A stretch of DNA of 6,073 nt, taken from assembly GCA_028290085.1 (NCBI GenBank), contig JAQGKN010000356.1, positions 1-6,073 of the forward strand. The letters are read 5' to 3'. Origin of the DNA: Hyphomicrobiales bacterium (GTDB taxonomy: Bacteria; Pseudomonadota; Alphaproteobacteria; Rhizobiales; Beijerinckiaceae). Each line of letters begins with the position of its first letter. Positions within the stretch are counted from its first letter, which is position 1. Both the position numbers and the translations under genes were made by a program. Under the pieces are notes generated by a model, which worked only from the letters and a program-made list of their open reading frames with translations, searched no databases and was not told the origin of the DNA. Shown piece after piece: positions 1 through 5,871 of the stretch.

Positions 1-211
1 CCCAAGCATCGGGATGCTGGAGAAGCCTCAAAAGCATGCCCCTATCGCCACGGGCCGTCAGTTCGTTTCCTATGACCGCCAACTGATCGAACAGCCAATT
101 GGCGCGGCGCGTATCGTCATTTGCTGCCACGACGCCCTGTTCAATTGCGAAAGTTACAAACTGATCGACGAGTGCTTGGGAAGACTTCTGAGTTGCAATA
201 TTTCTTTTCAT
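1..211 (-). CDS. DUF2019-like small protein, possible immunity partner (partial, C-terminus beyond window)
   Basis: Reading the minus strand from the ATG at 211-209 gives 70 open codons to the window edge, beginning MKRNIATQKSSQALVDQFVT. The segments 'ALVDQFVTFAIEQ' (about residues 13-25), 'DDTRRANWLFDQLAVIGNEL' (32-51) and 'LLRLLQHPDAW' (60-70) follow the pattern I recall for DUF2019: a helical 'LVERFVE..' start, a charged middle helix, then 'ALL.L..HPN..VR', about 100-120 residues in all. Roughly 60 percent is therefore visible. No signal peptide or membrane segment is seen, so it is probably cytoplasmic. Its ATG overlaps the TGA of the upstream gene (ATGA, 211-208), so the two are probably translationally coupled. 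The biochemical function of DUF2019 is unknown to me. The position directly after a toxin-like gene suggests an immunity or antidote role, which is inference only. The reading frame is intact although the upstream partner is broken. Confidence 0.72.
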   Translation of the reverse strand, partial: MKRNIATQKSSQALVDQFVTFAIEQGVVAANDDTRRANWLFDQLAVIGNELTARGDRGMLLRLLQHPDAW

Positions 212-895
212 TTTAACACCCCAAACATCCGCAGCGTATCTAAACCGTATTCCCGACGGACGTACCAGGCTTTGCCGTTGAGGTACTCGCGTGGCGACCT
301 GCCCCCTAATTCTTCCTGCTTTCTCGCGTAATATGAAGTTATGTCATAATGCTTCAGCGTCGGCACTCTCACCAGATTGCCAGGGCTTTCAATCTCCGCA
401 CGCGTGAAGCCTTCCTTACCTGTCGGGCCTTGCTCCGTGTAATTCCTCAAGCGACTTTGGATTATCCAAAACCGCATAAATTTCATTGTTTTTCGCCAAT
501 GTCCAAGTGGCGTTCTCGGCCAGCGTGCTGATGAATTGTGCTGCGCTGCCATCCTGAATCGCCCGAGCCAGACCACCGGCAGCAACCCTCGCAAGAGCGG
601 TCCATTTCGGGGCCTTCGGCGGCGGCCCGTCATTCATGGGGGCCGGCAGGTTCGACTGGGCGTAGTGGTCTCCAATCCCCTCAGGAACAAAGTCCGAGAA
701 GGGGTCCGTAGGCGGACCATCGCCGCCACCGCTGGTCCACACCCCGCCGTCCGGATTTCCGGCAGGCACGCGGGGCTGATCGGGGTTGTACGCCTTGAAT
801 AAATGCGCGAGGCGAAGCAATTTCACGTCTAGGGAAAGACTTGTGAGCAGACCGCGAAGCGCATGAAGCTCGGGTTGAAATTCTGCGAATTGCAT
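208..895 (-). pseudogene. Broken toxin-like protein with C-terminal HNH/AHH-type nuclease remnant
   Basis: From the ATG at 895 the first frame runs 159 codons to a stop at 416. It contains 'YNPDQPRVPAGNPDGGVWTSGGG' near residues 36-58, a segment I know from many rhizobial toxin-like proteins. It then has a Pro/Gly-rich stretch and 'NNEIYAVLDNPKSLEEL' (136-152). Near 436-442 the homology jumps by +1 into another frame, which reads 'TEQGPTGKEGFTRAEI...NLVRVPTLKHYDITSYYA...SPREYLNGKAWYVRREYGLDTLRMFGVLK' to the TGA at 210-208. From memory, intact relatives read continuously 'LEEL...GYxIHHIVEQTPA..GF......NLVRIPTLKHW'. The GYxIHH stretch, which should hold catalytic or metal-binding histidines, is absent here. 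That points to an internal deletion with frameshift rather than a single-base error. The start is chosen because homology-like sequence begins there, although no good ribosome binding site precedes it. A sequencing error or a programmed shift cannot be excluded from the sequence alone. Confidence 0.7.
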
Positions 896-917
896 CGGGC
901 ACCATCGATTTTGAGTA

Positions 918-954
918 ATTATACCTATAAATAGGTATAAAGTCTTTTTGTCAA
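918..954 (-). promoter_or_regulatory. Probable promoter of the minus-strand toxin-like/DUF2019 pair
   Basis: On the minus strand a consensus TATAAT lies at 923-918. It has AAGACT (946-941, three of six matches to TTGACA) exactly 17 nt upstream. A perfect TTGACA also occurs at 954-949, but it is 25 nt from that TATAAT. With usual spacing it would pair with the weaker TATTTA (15 nt) or TTTATA (17 nt). The stretch is clearly AT-rich against GC-rich flanks. It ends 22 nt before the proposed start codon, so the leader would be very short. The exact -35/-10 pairing is uncertain. Confidence 0.45.
919..940. promoter_or_regulatory. Perfect inverted repeat, possible operator
   Basis: The arms ttatacctat (919-928) and ataggtataa (931-940) are exact reverse complements separated by two bases (aa). 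The site fills the spacer and overlaps the TATAAT of the candidate minus-strand promoter, which is where a dimeric repressor would block RNA polymerase. It is AT-rich with no T-run after it in either direction, so a terminator is unlikely. No regulator gene is visible in the window, so the binding protein is unknown. Confidence 0.45.
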
Positions 955-1078
955 GATCAGACCCACTTGTGCTCCCTCCCCCACCCTCGCCATTCCACCC
1001 CGTCATGCTTATCTACGGCTTGGTCGGCGCCCGTTTGGGACGTATGGGATGGACGGGCGGCCGCTTCGCAGCCGGTTT

Positions 1079-1084
1079 GGAGAG
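1079..1084 (+). promoter_or_regulatory. Ribosome binding site deciding the start of the multi-Fe-S protein
   Basis: GGAGAG lies here, with its GGAG core 8 nt before the ATG at 1091. The same frame is also open from an ATG at 1049, but that one has no Shine-Dalgarno-like sequence. The 14 residues it would add are low-complexity and Arg-rich, whereas the conserved-looking 'RLLVCSCEKTM' begins just after 1091. Confidence 0.65.
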
Positions 1085-1090
1085 TTTTCG

Positions 1091-3130
1091 ATGAGCGGTG
1101 CCGCGCCTCGTCTTCTGGTTTGCTCCTGCGAGAAGACCATGCCACTCGACCCCGATGCGCTGGCCAAAGGCTGCGGCGGGCGGATCGACCGGGCGGATCA
1201 GCTGTGCGGCGCGCAAATCGAGATGTTCAAGGCCGCGCTCGCCGAGGGTGGCCCCGTCACCGTCGCCTGCACGCAGGAGGCGCCGCTTTTCAGCGAGGTG
1301 GCCGAAGACATGGGCGCGGGCGCCGCGCTGACCTTCGTCAATATTCGCGAGACGGGCGGCTGGTCGAACGAGGCCGCGCGCAGCGGGCCCAAGGCTGCCG
1401 CGCTTGTCGCTGCGGCGCGCGAAGAAATGCCGCCGATCTCGCTCGTGACGCTGGAAAGCTCCGGCGTGGTGCTGGTCTATGGCCGCGACGATGTTGCGGT
1501 GGAGGGCGGGCGGCGGCTGGCCGACAGGCTCGATGTCACCGTCATGCTGTCGCGCCCCGGCGATGTGACGCCGCCGCGCACGCGCGATTTTCCTGTGCTC
1601 AAGGGCCATGTGCGCAATGCGCGCGGCCACCTCGGCGCGTTCGAACTCACCATCGACGAGACCGCCCTGCCCGCGCCCTCGTCTCGCGACCGGCTCGTCT
1701 TTGGCCCGGCGCGCAATGGCGCGACCTCGACCTGCGACATCATTGTCGATCTTACAGGCGACATGCCGCTGTTTCCGGCGAGCGAATTGCGGCCCGGCTA
1801 TCTGCGCGCCGATCCGCGCGACCGTGCCGGTGTCGAAAAGGTGCTTGCGGAGGCAGGACAACTCGTCGGCACCTTCGACAAACCGCGTTATATCCAGTTC
1901 ACGGATTCACTCTGCGCGCATTCGCGCTCGAAGATCACGGGCTGCGTGCGCTGCCTCGATCTCTGCCCGACCGGCGCGATAACCCCCAACGGCAATCATG
2001 TCTCCATCGACACGAATGTCTGCGCGGGCTGCGGTGCCTGCGCGTCCGTTTGCCCCACGGGCGCCGCTGCCTATTCGCTGCCCAGCGCCGACGCGCTGAT
2101 GCGCCGACTTCGCACTTTGCTGCGCACCTACACGCAAGCGGGCGGCACGCAGGCCATCGTGCTCATTCACGATGGCGACCACGGCGAGCCGCTGATCGAC
2201 GCGCTCGCGCGTTTCGGCGAGGGGCTGCCCGCAAATGTTCTGCCGCTGCGTGTCAACGAGACGACGCAGGTGGGCCCGGAGATGCTCGCCGGTGCCTTTG
2301 CGTTCGGCGCTGCGGGCGTGGCACTTCTCGCACGCGCAAAGCCGAAGCACGATATATCTGGATTGCAAGGCGTGGTTGCGACCACGGCCAAGATCGTCGG
2401 CGCGCTCGGCTTCGGCGAAGAGCTCGTGCGAATCGTCGAGACCGACGATCCCGATCAATTGCGCGCGGCGCTCGACGCCTTTCCGGCAGACGTGGCGACG
2501 CAGCGTCCTGCCAGTTTCATCCCGCGTGGTGCCAAGCGCGGCGTGCTGGAAACGACGTTCCGCGAATTGCATCTGGCCGCGCCCGCGCCCGTCGATGTCG
2601 TGCCGCTGGAACGCGGCGCGCCCTTCGGCGGTATCGAGGTCGATGCTGCGGGCTGCACACTGTGCCATTCCTGCGTGACGGCATGCCCGACCGGCGCCGT
2701 GTCGGACAATCCCGAAAAGCCCATGCTGCGCTTCACTGAAAGCCTCTGCGTGCAATGCGGACTCTGCGAAGCGACGTGCCCTGAAAATGTCATTGCGTTG
2801 CAGCCGCGACTCGACTTTCAGGCGTGGAGCGCGCCGCCGCGCGTGCTGAAGGAGGAAGAGCCCTTCCACTGCATTTCCTGCGGCACGGCCTTCGGCACCA
2901 AGAGCACGATCGACAAGGTTGTTGCGACGCTGGCAGAGAAGCACTGGATGTTTTCGGGCACACATGCGCGGCGCATCGACGTCGTGCGCATGTGCGAGAA
3001 TTGCCGCGTCGAGTCCGTGATGAACGAGAGTTTCGATCCCCATGCCGCGCCACAACGGCCGCCGATCATGACAACGGACGATTATCTGCGCGCGCGCGAA
3101 ACCAACAAGGACGATCCTGCGGGATCGTAA
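1091..3130 (+). CDS. Multi-[4Fe-4S] ferredoxin-like protein of formate dehydrogenase gene clusters
   Basis: This 679-residue cytoplasmic iron-sulfur protein has no signal peptide or membrane segment. The N-terminus (residues 7-70) has 'LLVCSCEKTMPLD', 'DQLCGAQ' and 'VACTQEAPLF', with cysteines 11, 13, 29, 39 and 60. I recall this arrangement from the 4Fe-4S proteins encoded with DUF3305/DUF3306 proteins and formate dehydrogenase subunits. One ferredoxin pair follows: C275, C285xxC288xxxC292P, and C311xxC314xxC317xxxC321P. The middle region (about 352-465) has no cysteine and resembles in outline an MvhD/HdrA-like fold, which is only a suggestion. A second pair is C522xxC525xxC528xxxC532P and C553xxC556xxC559xxxC563P. 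The C-terminus adds C594xxC597 and C635xxC638, which could hold zinc or another cluster. The count allows about four classical [4Fe-4S] clusters. A role in electron transfer or in formate dehydrogenase maturation is inferred from the family and the neighbours. It is the first gene of the operon and ends 13 nt before mrp. Confidence 0.85.
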   Translation: MSGAAPRLLVCSCEKTMPLDPDALAKGCGGRIDRADQLCGAQIEMFKAALAEGGPVTVACTQEAPLFSEVAEDMGAGAALTFVNIRETGGWSNEAARSGPKAAALVAAAREEMPPISLVTLESSGVVLVYGRDDVAVEGGRRLADRLDVTVMLSRPGDVTPPRTRDFPVLKGHVRNARGHLGAFELTIDETALPAPSSRDRLVFGPARNGATSTCDIIVDLTGDMPLFPASELRPGYLRADPRDRAGVEKVLAEAGQLVGTFDKPRYIQFTDSLCAHSRSKITGCVRCLDLCPTGAITPNGNHVSIDTNVCAGCGACASVCPTGAAAYSLPSADALMRRLRTLLRTYTQAGGTQAIVLIHDGDHGEPLIDALARFGEGLPANVLPLRVNETTQVGPEMLAGAFAFGAAGVALLARAKPKHDISGLQGVVATTAKIVGALGFGEELVRIVETDDPDQLRAALDAFPADVATQRPASFIPRGAKRGVLETTFRELHLAAPAPVDVVPLERGAPFGGIEVDAAGCTLCHSCVTACPTGAVSDNPEKPMLRFTESLCVQCGLCEATCPENVIALQPRLDFQAWSAPPRVLKEEEPFHCISCGTAFGTKSTIDKVVATLAEKHWMFSGTHARRIDVVRMCENCRVESVMNESFDPHAAPQRPPIMTTDDYLRARETNKDDPAGS

Positions 3131-3132
3131 GC

Positions 3133-3146
3133 GGAGAAGCATTTTG
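3133..3146 (+). promoter_or_regulatory. Strong ribosome binding site with TTG start codon of mrp
   Basis: GGAGAAG at 3133-3139, with its GGAG core 7 nt before the TTG at 3144-3146, fixes this start. No ATG in the frame would keep the first helix of the N-terminal domain. The next in-frame ATG (codon 29) would cut off 'LTQADILRALEKVKLPDG', which is typical of the Mrp N-terminal domain. Confidence 0.75.
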
Positions 3147-4253
3147 TCCCTGACCCAAGCCGATATTCTGCGTGCCCTGGAAAAAGTGAAACTTCCGGAT
3201 GGCGCTTCGCTGGCAGCCTCAGGCCGGATGACCGGCATCGTCATCAACGACGGCAAGGTGATCTGCGCCATCACCATCGAAGCCGCTGAAGCGGGCGCCA
3301 TGGAGCCCGTGCGCGCCACTGCGGAGGCCGCCATTCGCGCGCTTCCCGGCGTGCGCCAGGCGCTTGTGGGCTTGACGGCGGACAAGGCGCCGTCACAACG
3401 CCCTGCTGCTCCAGCCGGCGCCCCGCAGGCGCGTGCCACATCGAAGGCCGCAGCGCTGCCGGGCGTGAAGCACATCATCGCCGTCGCCTCGGGCAAGGGC
3501 GGTGTCGGCAAGTCCACGACCTCGTGCAATCTCGCGCTCGGACTCGCGGCACTCGGATTGAAGGTCGGCATCCTCGATGCCGATATTTACGGCCCCTCGC
3601 AACCACGCCTTCTCGGCCTGCGTGGCAAGCCGCGCCTTGTGGGCCCGCGCATGCTGGAGCCGATGGAGCGTTACGGCATCAAGGTCATGTCCATCGGCTT
3701 CCTCGTGGAGGAAGACGCCGCGATGATCTGGCGTGGCCCCATGGTGATCTCCGCGATCACGCAGATGCTGCGCGAAGTCGCCTGGGGCGAACTCGACGTG
3801 CTCGTCGTAGACATGCCCCCGGGCACGGGCGACGCGCAGCTGACCATGGCACAGCAGACGCCTCTCGCGGGTGCCGTCATCGTGTCGACGCCGCAGGATC
3901 TCGCATTGATCGACGCGCGTCGCGGCATTGCCATGTTCCAGAAGGTCGATGTGCCGATCCTCGGTGTCATCGAGAACATGTCGAGCTTCTGCTGCCCAAA
4001 TTGCGGGCACATCTCGCCGATCTTCGGTCATGGCGGCGCGCGCGCCGAGGCCACGAAAATGAACGTGCCTTTCCTCGGCGAGATCCCGCTGGACATGCAG
4101 ATTCGTGAGACCTCCGACGAGGGTCGGCCCATCGTGGCGACAGAACCCGACAGCCCGCATGCGCAAATCTACAAGGCGATTGCATCGTCCGTCTGGGCTG
4201 CGTTGTCGGGCGGTGCCGCTTCGCGTGCAGCCCCGCGCATCGTGATCGAGTAA
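3144..4253 (+). CDS. mrp: Mrp/ApbC-family P-loop ATPase, iron-sulfur cluster carrier
   Basis: The product has 369 residues, a normal length for the family. Residues 3-78 form the MIP18/DUF59-type N-terminal domain ('ILRALEKVKLPDG', 'VRATAEAAIRALPGV'). A Pro/Ala-rich linker (about 80-105) follows. The ATPase domain then has the deviant Walker A motif 'GKGGVGKST' (117-125), 'GILDADIYGPSQPRLLG' (142-158) and Walker B 'VVDMPPGTGD' (221-230). The CxxC that bridges a [4Fe-4S] cluster between subunits in this family is present as C284-P-N-C287, with an extra C283 beside it. Proteins of this family bind and transfer Fe-S clusters to apoproteins in the cytoplasm. Here the gene sits between a multi-cluster protein and fdhD, so its client may be the formate dehydrogenase or the upstream ferredoxin-like protein; this is inference. 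It starts with TTG, and its stop lies 4 nt before fdhD. All motifs are intact. Confidence 0.93.
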   Translation: MSLTQADILRALEKVKLPDGASLAASGRMTGIVINDGKVICAITIEAAEAGAMEPVRATAEAAIRALPGVRQALVGLTADKAPSQRPAAPAGAPQARATSKAAALPGVKHIIAVASGKGGVGKSTTSCNLALGLAALGLKVGILDADIYGPSQPRLLGLRGKPRLVGPRMLEPMERYGIKVMSIGFLVEEDAAMIWRGPMVISAITQMLREVAWGELDVLVVDMPPGTGDAQLTMAQQTPLAGAVIVSTPQDLALIDARRGIAMFQKVDVPILGVIENMSSFCCPNCGHISPIFGHGGARAEATKMNVPFLGEIPLDMQIRETSDEGRPIVATEPDSPHAQIYKAIASSVWAALSGGAASRAAPRIVIE

Positions 4254-4257
4254 GCAC

Positions 4258-5139
4258 ATGACGAAAGTGCTTTCGAGCCCGCTCATGCCCTCGCCCGACG
4301 ATCCGCACCTCACGGAAAAGGTGAGCGGGATCGACCAGAACGGCGCGCCAATCGAGATCCGCGTGCCCGTCGAGCGGGCGCTGACGCTCTATCTGAATGC
4401 GCAGGAGATCGTCACGATGATGACGATCAACGATTACCCGGAATATCTGGCCATCGGCTATCTGCTCAACCAGAACATGCTGAAGCCCGACGACGTCGTG
4501 ACCGGCGTCGATTACGACGACGATCTCGAAGTCGTCGTCGTGCGCACGGAGCGTGGTACGAACTTCGAACAGAAGTTGAAAAAGAAGACACTGACATCGG
4601 GCTGCGCGCAGGGCACGGCCTTCGGCGACCTGATGGAAGCCGTGGAAGATGCCGTTCTGCCGCAGGCAGAACTGCGCACGTCCTGGCTCTACGAGATGAC
4701 GCATGTCATCAACACGACACCGTCTCTCTATCTCGCAGCTGGCGCCATCCACGGCTGCGTGCTGTGCAAAGAGGGTGTGCCGATCTGCTATATGGAGGAT
4801 GTCGGTCGGCACAATGCCGTCGATAAGATTGCCGGCTGGATGTACCGCCACGGCATCGATCCCGCCGACAAGATCTTCTACACGACCGGGCGGCTGACAT
4901 CGGAGATGGTCATCAAGACCGTGCGCATGGGCATCCCGATTCTCGTCTCGCGCTCGGGCTTCACCGCATGGGGCGTGGAGCTTGCGCGGCAGGTGGGATT
5001 GACGCTGGTCGGACGCGCGCGCGGCAAGCGCTTTGTCGCGCTGGCCGGGCAGGATCGGATCGTGTTCGATCAGGATCTCGCCTTCGTCGAAGAGGAATCG
5101 ATGCGCTCGAAACGCAAGGGTGGCGGCGATGACGATTGA
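4258..5139 (+). CDS. fdhD: FdhD, formate dehydrogenase sulfurtransferase accessory protein (variant cysteine motif)
   Basis: The product has 293 residues. Family hallmarks include '[12 protein letters not shown]' (37-47), '[11 protein letters not shown]' (62-72), '[17 protein letters not shown]' (178-194), '[25 protein letters not shown]' (209-233) and '[13 protein letters not shown]' (247-259). FdhD passes sulfur from a cysteine desulfurase (IscS in E. coli) to the bis-MGD molybdenum cofactor of formate dehydrogenase. The E. coli protein uses a CxxC at 121/124. Here that place reads 'TSGCAQGT', with only C116, while C167 and C170 form 'HGCVLC', where common FdhDs have 'HAAAL'. The tail (282-293) is charged, '[12 protein letters not shown]'. 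An ATG at codon 10 is a possible alternative start. The gene is 4 nt after mrp and overlaps mobA by 11 nt. The family call is firm; whether it keeps the classical mechanism is uncertain. Confidence 0.93.
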   Translation: MTKVLSSPLMPSPDDPHLTEKVSGIDQNGAPIEIRVPVERALTLYLNAQEIVTMMTINDYPEYLAIGYLLNQNMLKPDDVVTGVDYDDDLEVVVVRTERGTNFEQKLKKKTLTSGCAQGTAFGDLMEAVEDAVLPQAELRTSWLYEMTHVINTTPSLYLAAGAIHGCVLCKEGVPICYMEDVGRHNAVDKIAGWMYRHGIDPADKIFYTTGRLTSEMVIKTVRMGIPILVSRSGFTAWGVELARQVGLTLVGRARGKRFVALAGQDRIVFDQDLAFVEEESMRSKRKGGGDDD

Positions 5140-5749
5140 GCGGGAGCCAACACTCGGCGTGATCCTCGCGGGCGGACTTTCGCGCCGCATGGGCGGTGGC
5201 GACAAGCCGATGCGCGCCATTGCTGGTCGGCCGATCCTTGCGCATGTGATGGAACGCATGGCCCCGCAATGCGAGGGGCTGATCCTCAACGCCAACGGCG
5301 ATCCAGAACGTTTCGCGAGCTTTGGCGTGCCAGTCGTTGCCGACGATGCGCCTGATTTCGCGGGACCTTTGGCTGGCATATTGGCCGCGCTCGATTGGGC
5401 TGCCTTGCATCGCCCCGAGGTTGAGTGGGTCGTCAGCGCCGCCGCAGACTGCCCTTTCCTGCCGCGTGATCTCGTCGCGCGCTTTCAGGCTGCGCGACGT
5501 GCGGAAAACGCTGATCTGGCTGTGGCACGCTCAGACAACCAGACGCATCCGGTGATCGGACTCTGGAGCGTCGCGCTGCGCCACGATCTGCGTCACGCGC
5601 TCGTGGTCGAGGATTGTCGCAAGATCGACCGTTGGACTGCGCGTTATCCGCTCGTGACGGTCGATTGGCCGACCGAACCGCTCGATCCGTTCTTCAATGC
5701 GAACACGCCTGAAGATCTGGCCATTGCCGAAGATCTCGCAAAACTGTGA
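5129..5749 (+). CDS. mobA: MobA, molybdenum cofactor guanylyltransferase
   Basis: The product has 206 residues, a usual size for MobA. It attaches GMP from GTP to Mo-molybdopterin, a step in making the bis-MGD cofactor used by DMSO-reductase-family enzymes such as formate dehydrogenase. The nucleotide-binding signature '[14 protein letters not shown]' is at residues 13-26 and continues to 'GRPILAHV' (33-40). 'NANGD' (54-58), '[11 protein letters not shown]' (78-88), the metal-binding aspartate region 'AADCPFLP' (105-112, D107) and '[10 protein letters not shown]' (188-197) follow in the expected order. The start at 5129 is chosen because the signature begins 12 residues later. A GGGTGG (5118-5123) lies just upstream, and the frame overlaps the end of fdhD, giving coupled translation. 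A longer reading from 5033 is the out-of-frame shadow of fdhD. MobB is not seen nearby. Confidence 0.93.
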   Translation: MTIEREPTLGVILAGGLSRRMGGGDKPMRAIAGRPILAHVMERMAPQCEGLILNANGDPERFASFGVPVVADDAPDFAGPLAGILAALDWAALHRPEVEWVVSAAADCPFLPRDLVARFQAARRAENADLAVARSDNQTHPVIGLWSVALRHDLRHALVVEDCRKIDRWTARYPLVTVDWPTEPLDPFFNANTPEDLAIAEDLAKL

Positions 5750-5871
5750 TGCTCCCCGGCGCCCAGCCAGACAGCATGCGCCCATTTTGTGCTTGCGCGC
5801 CAAGCTGAAGCGCGGCAGTTTATGCCATTGCCGACCTTCAGCCTGTTCCCTTTTTTTTGCGGGAGCTCCAC
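5750..5871. other. Short intergenic region after mobA, no clear terminator
   Basis: These 122 nt carry no open frame that I trust. An eight-T run (5851-5858) is followed by GGGAG (5861-5865), the ribosome binding site of the next gene with a 6-nt spacer. Only weak stems are seen before the T-run: GGCA/TGCC around 5815-5826, and CGCGC/GCGCG around 5796-5815. Neither abuts the T's. Whether the next gene is part of the operon therefore stays open. Confidence 0.4.

Noticed and set aside
436..445. Programmed ribosomal frameshift joining the two halves of the toxin-like gene
   Set aside because: There is no slippery heptamer or obvious stimulatory structure, and the His-His core would still be missing after a +1 shift.
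416..1006. Longer reading of the toxin-like gene starting at 1006 instead of 895
   Set aside because: The extra 37 residues are low-complexity and cover the promoter and inverted repeat. The recognisable sequence begins after 895.
1020..1048. Possible plus-strand promoter for the operon: TTGGTC, 17 nt, TATGGG
   Set aside because: The spacing is right, but the -10 matches only three of six bases. Such matches are common by chance, so it is not listed as a feature.
967..2739. Long Arg/Ala-rich open frame (590 codons) overlapping the Fe-S protein in another frame
   Set aside because: The composition is that of a high-GC shadow frame, with no recognisable domain. The frame from 1091 has regular ferredoxin motifs and a good ribosome binding site.
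1907..3571. Long minus-strand open frame opposite the Fe-S protein and mrp
   Set aside because: It is antisense to two clear genes, lacks motifs, and spans a gene junction. It is typical of a GC-rich antisense artefact.
3967..5379. Minus-strand open frame of 470 codons opposite mrp, fdhD and mobA
   Set aside because: It is His/Arg-rich with no domain pattern and runs across three well-supported genes on the other strand.
5796..5858. Possible Rho-independent terminator after mobA, because of an eight-T run
   Set aside because: The only stems are 4-5 bp and do not directly precede the T-run, which itself lies just before the next gene's ribosome binding site.
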